From Panagrolaimus kolymaensis (taxonomy: Eukaryota; Nematoda; Chromadorea; Rhabditida; Panagrolaimidae): a stretch of 64,000 nt of DNA. Made by a program: the position numbers and the translations under genes. Shown piece after piece: positions 1-11,091 of the stretch (position 1 is its first letter; each line of letters starts with the position of its first letter). The stretch spans positions 1,736,001-1,800,000 of the forward strand of contig JAJQJQ010000049.1 in NCBI GenBank assembly GCA_028622995.1, written 5' to 3'. The notes below the pieces were generated by a model, which worked only from the letters and a program-made list of their open reading frames with translations, searched no databases and had not been told where the DNA came from.

Positions 1-2612
1 GATGAATAGCCGCCTTCCATTGTAGTTGCAGTAATGGGTGAACTAAAGGTAGCGGCTGATTTAATTGATGGTGAAGTGGATGGTGCATCTTGAATTAAAT
101 TTGGTGAAGAGCCAGTTGGATCGCTGCCATGAATAGTGGTAGCATGTTTAATCGTATCCATAGGTTGCGTTGCTAAACTTGAAGGATTTGTTTTCAAAGT
201 TGAATGGGCCTCAGTCATATCGAAAGCTTCGGTAGATGAAATTAAAGTTTTATGATTTTCATGTTCCGTGCTTATTGGTTTCGAATAATAAATGGGCGAA
301 GGATCGAGAGTGGAAGTCATTTGGCTATTTTTTGAAATATCAGAATTTGTTGGAATTTTGGTTAATTCTGAAGAAGCAATCTGATTCAAATTGGTTGATG
401 TTGGTAAAGCATTTAAATCTTTTGTAGCCATCGATGAAACTGTAGAACTTAGTAAATGTGGAGAGGGAGATGTCGATGGAACCTTTTCTATTTCATTCGA
501 TGTTGTTCCACTAATTGCATCCACATTATAAGTTGATTTAGAAATTTTAACCATATCAGATACTTTGGTTGTACCATCATCGCTCATTGAATTTAAAGAT
601 GATGGTTCACTTGTCGTGCTAGTTGTTTCATATTCATTAACAGAAGTTGATAAAGTGTTTAATGAACTTGGTTCATAACTGCTCTGCGGCTTTCAAATGT
701 GGTTGAGGAATATTTAGGCGAAGTTCTTTCTGATGTTTGTAATTCATCACTTGATGATTGAGACAAATCAGAATTAACTTTCGTTAATTCAGTAGAATGA
801 GCCATTCTGGTATCAGAAGGTGAAAGAGTAGTTTTAGCAAATGAATTAGTTGGTACATCATTTGAAACATGAGTTGTTGGTGACGTTCCTTCGACCGATG
901 TCATTTTTACTGATGCACTTGGAGTTAAAATAGTTGTTGTATCTTTGCTTTGTAAACTTTCGAATTGGGATGAAGTTTGATATGGAGAAGCCGAAGAATG
1001 AGGAAATGAACTTGAAACAGTTTTTGGAGATGAAACAAGTTCGTTCATTTTGGAACTTTTCATATCCATTTCCGTTGTTTGCAATTGCGTAGAAGATTCA
1101 CCAACAAAAGTGCTCGCAGAACCAGAACTGGTGGTGGATTTATCTCGGGCTGAAAACAAAACAAAAAAACAATAACTTAGTTATTAAAAATCTTTTTTTA
1201 TAATTATCTTTTGTTGAAACAACAGGAGTTTTAAGAGAGCTTCTACGAGCTGATTCAAATAGGGCGGAAGAAGATTTTTTTTTGTTTTTTATTTTTCTTT
1301 ACCAATTGGTTCTGAAAAATATTTAAAAATTATTGGCGTCAAGCTTTTTCTCAAAAAGTAAGCAGGATATGCTAATTTTTTATATTAAAGGTGAAACCAT
1401 GCATTAACTTCAAAAATTCGGCTAAATTCATCCATGAAGTATAAAAATTTGATTTTTCTATGATTATATGTAATCGATTGCGGGCTTTTTAATGGTGTAT
1501 ACCATATATTTATATATCCTATATAATCATGGAGAAATTTGCATATTTATATTTCAAATCGATGCCATTTTTTATTCCTCTCCCCTGCAAAGCTATTCTC
1601 TATACCAAAATAACGCCCAGAATCTCCTCTTTCGAATGAGCAAAAAATTAAAAAAAAACATGGACCGGAGTTGAATTGCCATAGAAAAACGTGCTTGAAA
1701 CAACATTTTTAATGGGGAAAATGGTGTTTTTCAATATTTTCTTTCATTGAAAACAATTTGAACATAATGCCAAAATAACAAAGAGAGAAAGTGAAAAACA
1801 CCATTTTCCCCATTAAAAATGTTGTTTCAAGCACGTTTTTCTATGGCAATTCAACTCCGGTCCATGTTTTTTTTTAATTTTTTGCTCATTCGAAAGAGGA
1901 GATTCTGGGCGTTATTTTGGTATAGAGAATAGCTTTGCAGGGGAGAGGAATAAAAAATGGCATCGATTTGAAATATAAATATGCAAATTTCTCCATGATT
2001 ATATAGGATATATAAATATATGGTATACACCATTAAAAAGCCCGCAATCGATTACATATAATCATAGAAAAATCAAATTTTTATACTTCATGGATGAATT
2101 TAGCCGAATTTTTGAAGTTAATGCATGGTTTCACCTTTAATATAAAAAATTAGCATATCCTGCTTACTTTTTGAGAAAAAGCTTGACGCCAATAATTTTT
2201 AAATATTTTTCAGAACCAATTGGTAAAGAAAAATAAAAAATAAAAAAAATCTTCTTCCGCCTGATTCGAAAATCTTTAAATTTACTCGTAGAGTCTCTCT
2301 TAAGACATTTGGTATCAACTTTAATTAAGCATTCTGAAAAATTAGAGACTATTACGCATTATTTATGGGATTTAATTTTACCATTGTAAATTTCGATTGT
2401 GTCCGAGTTCATACAGCATGATTTAAAATACTGTTCGCATTCTTAAAATTTTAGTTTAAAAAAATTCAAAATTTCTTATATAACTAACTTCCTGAATTCA
2501 CCCAATTTCTTTCATTTACGGTTTTATCAAAAAGCTCTTCAGAATATTCAATGTATTCCGCCATAATTTTCAGAATTAAAGGCATTGCGATAAGAAAATA
2601 ATATAATAACAT
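1..2612 (-). CDS. Secreted mucin-like Ser/Thr-rich protein, 3' end off the window
   Basis: I do not recognise a named family. Assembled exons on the minus strand are 2612-2489, 2441-2382, 2333-2286 and 1149 to beyond position 1; all junction phases agree. The ATG at 2612 opens a hydrophobic signal-peptide-like stretch (MLLYYFLIAMPLILKIMA). Exons 2 and 3 encode a small cysteine-bearing segment (KCEQYFKSCCMN, then ECLIKVDTKC). Exon 4 is almost entirely Ser, Thr, Pro and Lys, as in O-glycosylated mucin-like surface or secreted proteins. The frame ends at 659, yet the same Ser/Thr-rich character resumes at once in another frame (from about 690 down to 1), and no plausible GT-AG intron bridges the two. 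That implies a one-base indel in the gene or in the assembly. Intron 3 (2285-1150) contains the whole palindrome at 1263-2261. Its downstream neighbour on the coding strand is not visible. Confidence 0.62.
1263..2261. repeat. Long near-perfect palindrome (470-bp inverted arms, ~60-bp loop)
   Basis: Arms 1263-1732 and 1793-2261 are inverted copies with only a couple of differences, in a poly-T stretch near the outer end. The loop is about 60 bp. Coordinates of paired bases sum to 3525 over most of the length. Outside the perfect arms a weaker inverted match continues: plus-strand AAGAGAGCTTCTACGAG near 1232 against CTCGTAGAGTCTCTCTT near 2285, which overlaps exon 3 of the host gene. The element lies wholly in intron 3 of the mucin-like gene, so the pre-mRNA could fold into a long hairpin. 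Confidence 0.93.
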
Positions 2613-2967
2613 AGTTAAATAAATAAAGCACGAGTAATCTTGACTAGTTCTAAATCTTGAACGAAAAATGAATTTAGAAAAAAAAGAAGAATAATGAAAA
2701 TTTAGCAAAAAAGCTAGTAGGTAGAAATTTTTTTATTTTTTGAAAGGCGTGTCCAATATGCATTAGTTACATGACTTTGAAAAAAGCTAAACTGATCTCC
2801 ATGGAAGCGAACGCAAGGAAAGCATACTTTACCACAGGAAAGAAGAAAAAACGCTTTCGTGTCAAAAAAACAAAAAAAAGCTTCTATAGGTAATTAAAAT
2901 AAAAAATTTTTATTTAAACAAAACATGATAAACAAATGCAAATTATCATTTTATTCAAACTTATTTA

Positions 2968-4141
2968 TTACAACATACATGAGTTCATGATAGGGCATTC
3001 AGAGCAGCTTGCGCTAACAATGCTTAAAAAAGCAGGATCCGTTATGGGTTTGTAAGTCATTCCATCACTTTCAAATTGATCACGAGGGTCAATTTCAGCA
3101 CCACTCACAATATTAAATAAAGATTCGTCCAAATTAATAGCGCGCATAAAACAGCCATTTGCTCCATCGCAATATGAATATAAATTTATTCCAAGCATAA
3201 ATGTATCTTCATATTGGTAACAGTTGTTATTAATATCACAGAGACAAACGTTGGCGCAAATTATGTGTAAATCCTCTCTAAAAAAATTTTGTTTAAGATT
3301 TCAGAAATAGATAAATGAAATAACGTTAATATTGTATTGCTACTATATTATGATAGCGACGACAACAACAAAAAAATTAATTCAATAAATTAAAATCTTC
3401 GTAAAAAATACAATTTTTTTCTATGCTATTAAATTCAAGCAAATATAAAACGTACTCATTCATGCCGTTAAGCTCATTGGTGTCATTGGTGGTTTTTGTT
3501 GTAAAGTAAAATTCGATGCCATTGGGGTAAACACAATAACCTAAAGAAAAAAATGTATATTACAAATGATGGGAGAAAAAATGGATCTTTGTGAAATGAA
3601 TGATTGCAAAGAAAATATTAACTTTTTTTTTCTATCACAAAAGGGAAAACATTGTTTTCGTATTGAATGGGCCACATAGTTTTCATAAAAGAAAGAAATA
3701 AAAATTAAAAAAAAAATTACTTTTAGGTGGTGTTTCAAATTCAACTAAATTAATCGAATCCGCAGGAATATATATTGCTGATGTGTTCACAGGTTGTACA
3801 CATTGAGCGGTTGTTGTAGTTGTTGAAGGAGTGGTGGATGTGATTGTGGAAGTTGTTGAACTGCTGGTTGTGGTCGCGGTGGCTAAAGAAGTGGTTGTGG
3901 TTATTGGTACGATGGAAGTGGAGGTGGAGGAAGGGCCCAAACTTGTGGTGGTGGTGGTTGTTGCTGGGGTCGTGGATGTTGTGGTTGTTGTTGATGATGA
4001 TGATGATGGTGGTGGTGGTGATGATGTAGTTGTTGTCACCAAGATATCACCACCTCCACCAGACTTGATCGGAATGCATGCGAATGCAATATTAAGAATA
4101 ATATTGGCAAGAATGCATAAATTGACCAAACCAATCATCAT
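2968..4141 (-). CDS. Secreted Thr-rich protein with C-terminal Cys-rich domain
   Basis: Three exons on the minus strand (4141-3721, 3540-3456, 3277-2968) join in phase to about 271 residues. The start is the ATG at 4141: it follows a TTTTTTATAG acceptor-like sequence (possible trans-splice site) two bases upstream, and the reading frame further upstream has no ATG. Residues 1-24 form a signal peptide (MMIGLVNLCILANIILNIAF). Next comes a Gly stretch and about 90 residues of Thr/Ser/Pro repeats typical of O-glycosylated linkers. The C-terminal ~140 residues carry about 13 cysteines, including CANVCLC, YCDGANGC and CSECPIMNSC, with N-glycosylation sequons, and the protein ends in CML. Extracellular or surface location is inferred. 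It lies 356 bp upstream of, and on the same strand as, the other mucin-like gene. I know no family that matches the cysteine pattern with confidence. Confidence 0.75.
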
Positions 4142-4151
4142 TACTATAAAA
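4142..4151 (-). promoter_or_regulatory. Possible trans-splice acceptor of the Thr-rich secreted gene
   Basis: The minus strand reads TTTTTTTATAG followed by TA and then ATGATG. The closeness of the acceptor to the start codon is typical of nematode spliced-leader addition. It is an inference from position only. Confidence 0.35.
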
Positions 4152-5365
4152 AAAGTCAAATTACAAATTAAAATAAATGGGAAATTTTTTATCTTCTTGA
4201 CACGAATGCAAGGGAAAACAAAATATTACACCGCATCTTGGGTACCTTTGTCAAAAGACATAAAAATTAAAAATTGTTTTGTAAGCTTCAAAAAAAAAAA
4301 AAAAATTGAAGAATCCAAGATAAATTTTTTTTAATTCGCGGCTTTTGTGCCAGGAAATCAATTAGCTTTGGAGTGAAATGGATGGATTAAATGCTTCCCA
4401 TTGATTAAATTTGTAAGCACTTTTATGCTTAAGATTAATTAATAATAATATGAATAATAATAAAAAGATTTGAATTGCTTTTATATGTTTCGTTCTTTCA
4501 TTGATGGCTTTGTTCGAATTTATCTATGAAATGTGAAACGGATTTTTCATGAACATTGATTCACTTTTTTTGTACTTCCGTGTGTTGATCATCCTTTTTT
4601 TGCAGCCATCGAGATTTGGTTGAACTTTTTTCATATACTAAACTTTTTTTCTTTTGATGGCAAGCAGCCAAAAAAGTTTTTATACATAGATTTTTATTGG
4701 CAAAAATTCAAAAAAGTTTTTTAATTCATAGTTTTTTTTTCTTCAAAAAATTTAATCCAATTTAAGAGGAAGGTCGTATCACTTTCCTTTCGCATTTTTC
4801 TTTCTCTGTGATCTGAAATTCTTAATTATTTTCGATCCGCCTCCAAAACTTGAAAAAAAGAAAACTTTTTTTTGATCAGTTTACAAGGTTTTTAGAGAAA
4901 TAAAAATTCAAAAAGGAAGAATCTTTGGAGAAAGAAGGTTGCCAAAAAAAGGATTTTTATTAACACAATTTGTGATAAATAAAAGCATTTTATTTATAAT
5001 TTTTCAAATGAAACAACTAAATTAGGAATTTTTATAAATTTTACTGATTTTTATGGCACTGTTGTGAATTCCATGCTTTTCTCTTCGATACAAATTATGA
5101 ATTATTTCACTTTCTTTCTTTTTCATAAAAACTCTTTATTGCTAAATAAATTCCATAATTCATTAATAAAAAATGGTTTAAATTTTTTAGAAGAACTTAT
5201 TTTATCGTTAATTTGCAGAAAACATAATTTCATTTGTTTTAAAACTCTTAAGTTTCATGAATTTGGGCTTTTGGACACCCACGACATTTCTTAGTTCTCA
5301 ACGATCTTCGCCATTTTTCGCATCATCATAGTTTAAAGTTCGCTCAATCTTTTTTGTTGTTAAAA

Positions 5366-5940
5366 AGCAATAAATTTTCTGCCATCGTTTCATTTTAAAT
5401 ATGCGAAACCAGGGCGATTCCCATTATTTTTTGGAAAATGAGACTGGATCTTTGCTTCTTCTTTTTTTTGAATATTTGGACTCTCTTTATTTGAGATTTC
5501 GTGAACCCACAAAGATCTTCATCATTTCCGACGTCAAAAGCCTAACTACGGCTTCGACATATGCTTTTTTTTAGTAAACATGTTTTTTCTAAAAAAATTT
5601 CTTTTGTAATGAAACCCTATAAATTTTCTGCCATCGTTTTATTTTAAATAGGCGAAACCAGGGCGATGCAATTATTTTTCTGCTGCAAAAAAAAAGAATT
5701 GTGGATCTTTGCTGTTGCTTCGTTTTGAGCATTTGGACTTTTTCAAAACTTAAATATTTTGAGCTCCTAAAGATCCACGTCATTTCCGGTTGACATAAGC
5801 CTAAAAACAATTTCAACATAGATTTTTTTCGTAAACATCTTGAAATCTTCTATTATTCAAAGAAGTAATAAATTTTATTCCATTGGCTTATTTTAAAGAC
5901 GCGCAACCAAGGCGATTTCATTGTTTTCAAAGAAATCCAA
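5366..5940. repeat. Degenerate tandem repeat, period ~249 bp
   Basis: Three units begin near 5371, 5621 and 5870 with related blocks: AAATTTTCTGCCATCGTTT, then TATTTTAAATA, then GCGAAACCAGGGCGAT (GCGCAACCAAGGCGAT in unit 3). The first two units also share GGATCTTTGCT, AAAGATC and TCATTTCCG segments in the same order. The units are clearly diverged, so the duplication is old. No open frame runs through them. Confidence 0.75.
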
Positions 5941-7857
5941 TAAAACTTTCTTATTGCTTTCTTTCCTTAAAAATATAATAGCAAATCAAAGAAAAAAAGC
6001 AATATTGAGGGAAAAACAGCAACAATACAGTAACATACAGCAGCTTGAAAAAGAAATCGCAAAAAATAATTACATAAAATTATTATTCATAAAACAAAAC
6101 ACTCAAAAAATGAATTTAATTTCATTTTTATTAATTAGGTTGGTAAAAATTGTCAAAAAAATTAACTTTAAATCGCTTTCGTCTTTTTGTTGTTATCCTT
6201 GGATCTTCGTTTCTGTACATATATTTATTTAGTTGCTTTGAACGTAGCTACATTGCTTGTAAATTCCGAATTTTTTTCTTCTTATTTCCTTTGCAACATT
6301 TCTCTTTTTTTTCTTCTTTTTTTTGAATTTGTATTTATCTTTCGTTAATCCTAATTTGGTGGAAAAATATATTAACAAAATAATACAAAAGCATTAAAAA
6401 AATAGTTGAAACTGCAAAGCTTCGATATTCCTTCCTTTTTTGATAACCCATAAATGATGTAAAAAAATTCAATGAAATTAAGTTTAAAAAAAATATCAAA
6501 GAAACAAAAAAATTTAGACATCTAATTAATCATAGATAGAAAGTAGGACAAAAAAAAAACAAAGATGATGGATTAATTTGTTGCGAGATCAAGAAAAAAA
6601 TGGAAAAACTTTCCCAAGGTTTTCATAAAGAATAACCTAATTGTTTAATGAAAAAAATACTGACAGCTAAAATTATGTCAAAAGATATCAGAAAAATAAA
6701 AAAAATCTATGTAAAAAAAACTTTAAAGAATTAGGTTGCGTTGTCTCAAAAAACTTTTTTTTTCAATTGTTAGATTGATGATTTGTTTTTTGCAATGAGA
6801 TGAAAAATAATAAAGATCTGCCTTTTTAAAAGTAAATTTGATAAATAAAAAATATTATTTGAAGCTACATAAATTTGACGAAAAAAACATTTTTCTTTTA
6901 AAAATGTTGAAATGAATTAAACCTTAAACAAATTGAAAAAGTTCATAATTTTTTTATTGTCTTTTTATGATTATTTTTAAAAGTTTGCATTTAATTCTTT
7001 GGTGCGGCACTAAAAACAGCAGATTAGGTATGCTAGGAATGAAAAAGAGAAATTTTGTGAAAATGGAGAATTCAATCGAATTGAAAATAAATTTCACAAA
7101 AAAAAAGATTTTATTCCTCAATCAAAACTTTGCAAAATCCAGGATATGGTACTTTTTTGAGTTCACAAATCAAACACAAAAGGGACACATTTTTTTGCGA
7201 AAGAACATCATTAAATTTTCATTTGTAAATAAAAAAGCAATAATATATTTCTTTTGTTATTCTCGAATTTCATTTTTTTAAATAAACCGCCGCCGACTCG
7301 ATTTCATTGTTATCCAAGAAAAATAATTTGGATGATGAATTATTATTGCTTCTTTTTTTCTATTCTTTCAAAAACATTTGCATCCAACAACAACATCGTC
7401 TTTTGTTGAAAAATAATAAAAAAATAAAAGCCTTGAAAAAAGGGGATTTAAAAGAGGCTATATTGTTACTACAGTAAATTATTTTGGGTTAAAAAAAGCA
7501 TTATAAAACTATTTAACTTTATTTAGAAAGTTTCTTTTTATCTTTGCCAAAGAAACAAATTTTAAACGCCGCATATTTTTGCATATAAATTTTTATTTTC
7601 TTTCTCATTTTTATTATTTCTTTCTTGTAAAAATTTTTATGCTTCAAAATTTTAAATTTATTCCCTTCTTCTAAAACAGGTTGTGATTCCGTAACTGGAA
7701 ACGATTCATGGGAAAGTTACAAAAGAATGAAAACTAAAGGAAGGAGACATTTCTAAAAATTTTCATAAACATGAATGAAAGCGCAAAATAGGATTTTTCA
7801 TTCTCATTTCATGGAAATGAAATGGTGATGAGTGGCTGTTTTCTTTTGATGAAACAT

Positions 7858-8110
7858 TAGGGATCTAATATCAAGGCAAGGATCCGTAGAGATAATAGCT
7901 GGGGAAGGATCCAAGGACCAAAATCAAGTGAAGGATCGGTTAACTAAAAAAAAGATGATAGGATTCAGAGAAAGCATGGGATCGAGATAGGGCACATGAT
8001 CCGAATTGTAGAGACCTAATTTCAGAGAAAGGATCCAATGAAATAATATTAGTAGAGTCAAGGGAGGGATCCAAGGACCTAATTTCGAGGATCCAAGGAC
8101 CCAATATCAT
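7858..8110. repeat. Minisatellite built on AAGGATCCAAGGACCTAAT
   Basis: The motif GGATCC (or GGATC) followed by AAGGACC and TAATATCA or TAATTTC recurs irregularly about 8-10 times with spacing near 20-40 bp. Units are imperfect and no coding frame runs through them. Confidence 0.7.
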
Positions 8111-8330
8111 TCGAAGATTTCAATGACCAAAAAAACAAAATAAACGAAATAACAAATTTTCATAAAATGGCTTGAGTTTGTGCAATAAAATTTGCATAAA
8201 CATGAATGTAACGAATGCAGATAGACTTTGCATTGCACGGAATGTTAGCAATGACGATGGTTGTTGATTTTGAAGCGCTTTAAACATTTAAAGGTCTTAT
8301 TAGAAAGGATGGATTGAGGATTTCAAAGAA

Positions 8331-8348
8331 AAGAAAAGAAAAGAAAAA
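8331..8348. repeat. AAAGA microsatellite
   Basis: A short run of AAAGA units, about four copies, in A-rich intergenic DNA. Confidence 0.6.
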
Positions 8349-8617
8349 ACTCTGATAGCAAGCTTTTTTTTGAAACATGTAGAATGAATTTTCCCGACAA
8401 CCAAAAAAGAGAAAATATCATGAAATAATCCAAAATTGATAAAAATGCTATTGAAAATCTTAAGGATATTTTTGATTAAGTTTTAAGGACTTTTGAAAAG
8501 TAAAATGCACAAAGATTTCACAGATATAGTAGCATGTATGACCTTATTTTACTAAGAACTGCGTATTATAAACTATAATCAAAAAACATTATATTTTCGA
8601 AACAGTAACATTTACTC

Positions 8618-8646
8618 GGCGCGCCGTAGGCGCGCCACCCGCCTAG
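8618..8646 (+). mobile_element. Possible Helitron 3' terminus
   Basis: An isolated GC-rich hairpin, GGCGCGCC-GTA-GGCGCGCC (8618-8636), is followed six bases later by CTAG (8643-8646) and then T. A short GC-rich hairpin just upstream of a terminal CTRR, inserted before a T, is the classic 3' end of Helitrons, which are common in nematodes. The matching 5' TC end was not located, so the extent of the element to the left is unknown. Confidence 0.45.
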
Positions 8647-9691
8647 TGTTAGATAAAAAGACGACAGACACAAGTGAAGTTTGAAAAACTCATTGAAAGT
8701 TAATACAAACTTAAAAAAAAAGAAACATAAAATTAATGAAAGAAGAAGAACGTGAAGAAGAAAAGAAAAAAACAATGATGGATTACTTTGTTCCGTAATC
8801 AAAAAAAACATAACAGTGAACTTTCCCAGGGTTTTCAAAAAAAATGATTTATCATATTTAAAGTTCCTTGACCCTTAAATTTTTTTGTCTAATGGCGAAG
8901 AAAAAAAATCTGAATGTAAAAAAAAACTTTTTCTGAATTTATCGCCGGACGCGCAAAGAAAAAAACCATGAGAAAATTTGGTCATCACAATATCAAAAAA
9001 ATAAAGTGTCATTATTACTTGATTGAAAGGTATTATTGAAAAATGAATGAAAGAATAATAAAATGGAACATCTTTGATTTAAAAGAATAAAAGAGACACA
9101 AATATATTTGTTTCATTTTTCTTTTAATTTTAAAGTTTGAAAAAAAATGTTAATGAAGTTTTTTCTCTTAAACGCTTACTGCATGTGGATATTTATTTTT
9201 TTGTTTATTAAAAAAATGTGTTTAACTTCCAAACTTAATCTTTACAATGGGTGATACTTTTTTTTTCGAATTCAAAAAACAAAAACACAAAAGTGCTAAA
9301 AATTGCATTGACGTGCCGAGAAAAAAATTTTTATTCCACAGTTTTCCAATGGATAAAACACAAATAAATTTAAGAAATCTTTTTAAAAAATGGAAAGATT
9401 TTATAACGAGATGAAAAAATGGCCGAAAAACAAAAAAATACAATGACAAAGTTAAAAATAATTATAAAAAACTGAAATAAATTTTTTCAAATAAATTAAG
9501 AAATCTTTTTAAAACTGGAGTAGTAGGCTCACTGGTATTAGCAAGCAAAAAGTTAATTTTAATTATATGAGCGAAAACTGGCAGATTTTCCCAAAAACAA
9601 TCTTTTGATGAAAAACTAATATAACTGTTTACAGAAGAAAGAAAAAAATTATTGTGAAGGAAGTTGGTTAATTTTTAATTTTGAAATCATT

Positions 9692-11091
9692 TCATTTGCA
9701 TTTTTTTTCATCACCGCGGTTATGAACTTTTTTAATTACCACCAAGTTTTCCAATAAATTGTATTTTGTAAAATTTCGGCTTAAAAACAAAGAATGATCA
9801 ATAAATTTTGAAGGGCCATTATGATTCAAAAATAATCGATAACAAATTAAAGTAGGTCGAACAGCAAAAAAATATTTGCATGTATAAAATAATTTTGGAA
9901 GGGTTGTTTCATATTTCGCAGTTTTATAAATGTAATAAATCAATGTTGATGGAAGGGGAAAGCTTTGAGATCTTTTATACATTTGAATATCATTTTTCGG
10001 ATAATATGTTGATATTGGAGTTTTGGGTGAAGGAACAAATCGTCGAGGTTCACGTTTTTCAACAAATTTAATTTTCTTTTTATTTTTTTCTTCATTTTTC
10101 ATTATTTCCATACAATTTTCCAAAATAAGGGTAAAATCATCAATTTTTTGTGAATGAAAATTAAATGGAAATGGGTTTCCAGTGACTTCCATCATTGCAT
10201 GTTGTAATACTTGGATTGCTTTCTCTTGAGTACCAAAATCAATTTCATATAAAATTGTATCAATCCAATATTCTGAAACCGCATGAGTTTTTCCAATCCG
10301 TTGAATTTTATTTCGATACTTTTCAACCATTTCAAAATCTTCAATAAAAAATCGAGTGTATCTTCGATAAACGTGCAACAAATCCTAAAATAAATTATTT
10401 TGAATTATTTAAAAAATTTATTCATAAAAATAACGACTTACAAACAACAGGTTTTTATTTTGAAGGAAATCAATATAATATTTCCAAATTTTTTTATTTG
10501 TACAATCTAAATTCCATCCCAATCGAAATTCAATTAATCCTTTCACAATATTATTACTATTTTTAATTTTTCCCAAATATTTGAATAATTTTTCATCCGT
10601 TATTTCTTTTTTAGTCAATTTAGAAAAATAAAATTTAGCTCTTTTGTTTTTTTTCAAGATTTTTTTGGAAATGGGTTTCGCTACAACAAAAAATAAATAA
10701 ATATTTTTATAAAAAAAGTTTTTATTACTTACTTCCAAAATTTTGATAAAACTGGGTTGCATTATCCATATCATAATTAGGAAATGTCATCATTTTTATC
10801 ATAAGCTCATTGAATTCAGAAGTAGGAGAATTGAAGAAATCAAGCATTTGTTTGAAACTGAAATTTGCTACAGTCCATTCTAATTTATTACTTGAACCAT
10901 ATTTCATCGAAGAAAAATTTAGGTATTTTCGAATATTTTTGAGAAAATTCATAAAGTACAGAAAATTTATCCTTTTTTGGACTCTTTTTATAATCAGATA
11001 ATAATTTTAAATATGCTGCTTTGTAAATAGGTGGAAAAGATGATTCAATTTCAGAAGGCAAAAAATTTAATTTGAGATCGAAATCAGCCAT
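9692..11091 (-). CDS. Uncharacterised helical-repeat protein (HAT/Prp39-like?) with F-box-like C-terminus
   Basis: Exons on the minus strand are 11091-10733, 10680-10442 and 10384-9692; GTAAGT donors and TTGTAG/TTTTAG acceptors are visible. ATG 11091 starts MADFDLKLNFLP. Exons 2 and 3 contain aromatic helix-pair segments (KKIWKYYIDFLQNK, then VYRRYTRFFIEDFE and SEYWIDTILYE) resembling half-a-TPR repeats of Prp39-type splicing factors. The last ~90 residues (LPSTLIYYIYKTA...LFYTCKYFFAV) recall divergent nematode F-box proteins. Both likenesses are weak and rest on memory of family patterns. Exon 1 needs one base removed, somewhere between about 10985 and 10890, or a poorly formed 115-bp intron, to join exon 2 in phase. 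So either there is a homopolymer indel (run CCAAAAAAGG near 10975) or the gene is decaying. Confidence 0.5.

Larger units (their letters stand above)
4160..9690. other. Intergenic, no supported gene
   Basis: Open frames here are short, Phe/Lys/Asn-rich and lack splice partners, as expected of poly-A/poly-T DNA. The stretch holds a ~249-bp tandem repeat (5366-5940), a GGATCC-type minisatellite (7858-8110), an AAAGA microsatellite near 8331 and a Helitron-like 3' end (8618-8646). Confidence 0.6.

Noticed and set aside
1492..2033. Two identical 60-residue open frames on opposite strands
   Set aside because: They are mirror images created by the palindrome, lie inside an intron, and lack coding character.
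3831..4334. Plus-strand Val/Asp-rich open frame
   Set aside because: It is the reverse complement of the Thr/Ser codon run of the spliced minus-strand gene and has no splice partners or signal.
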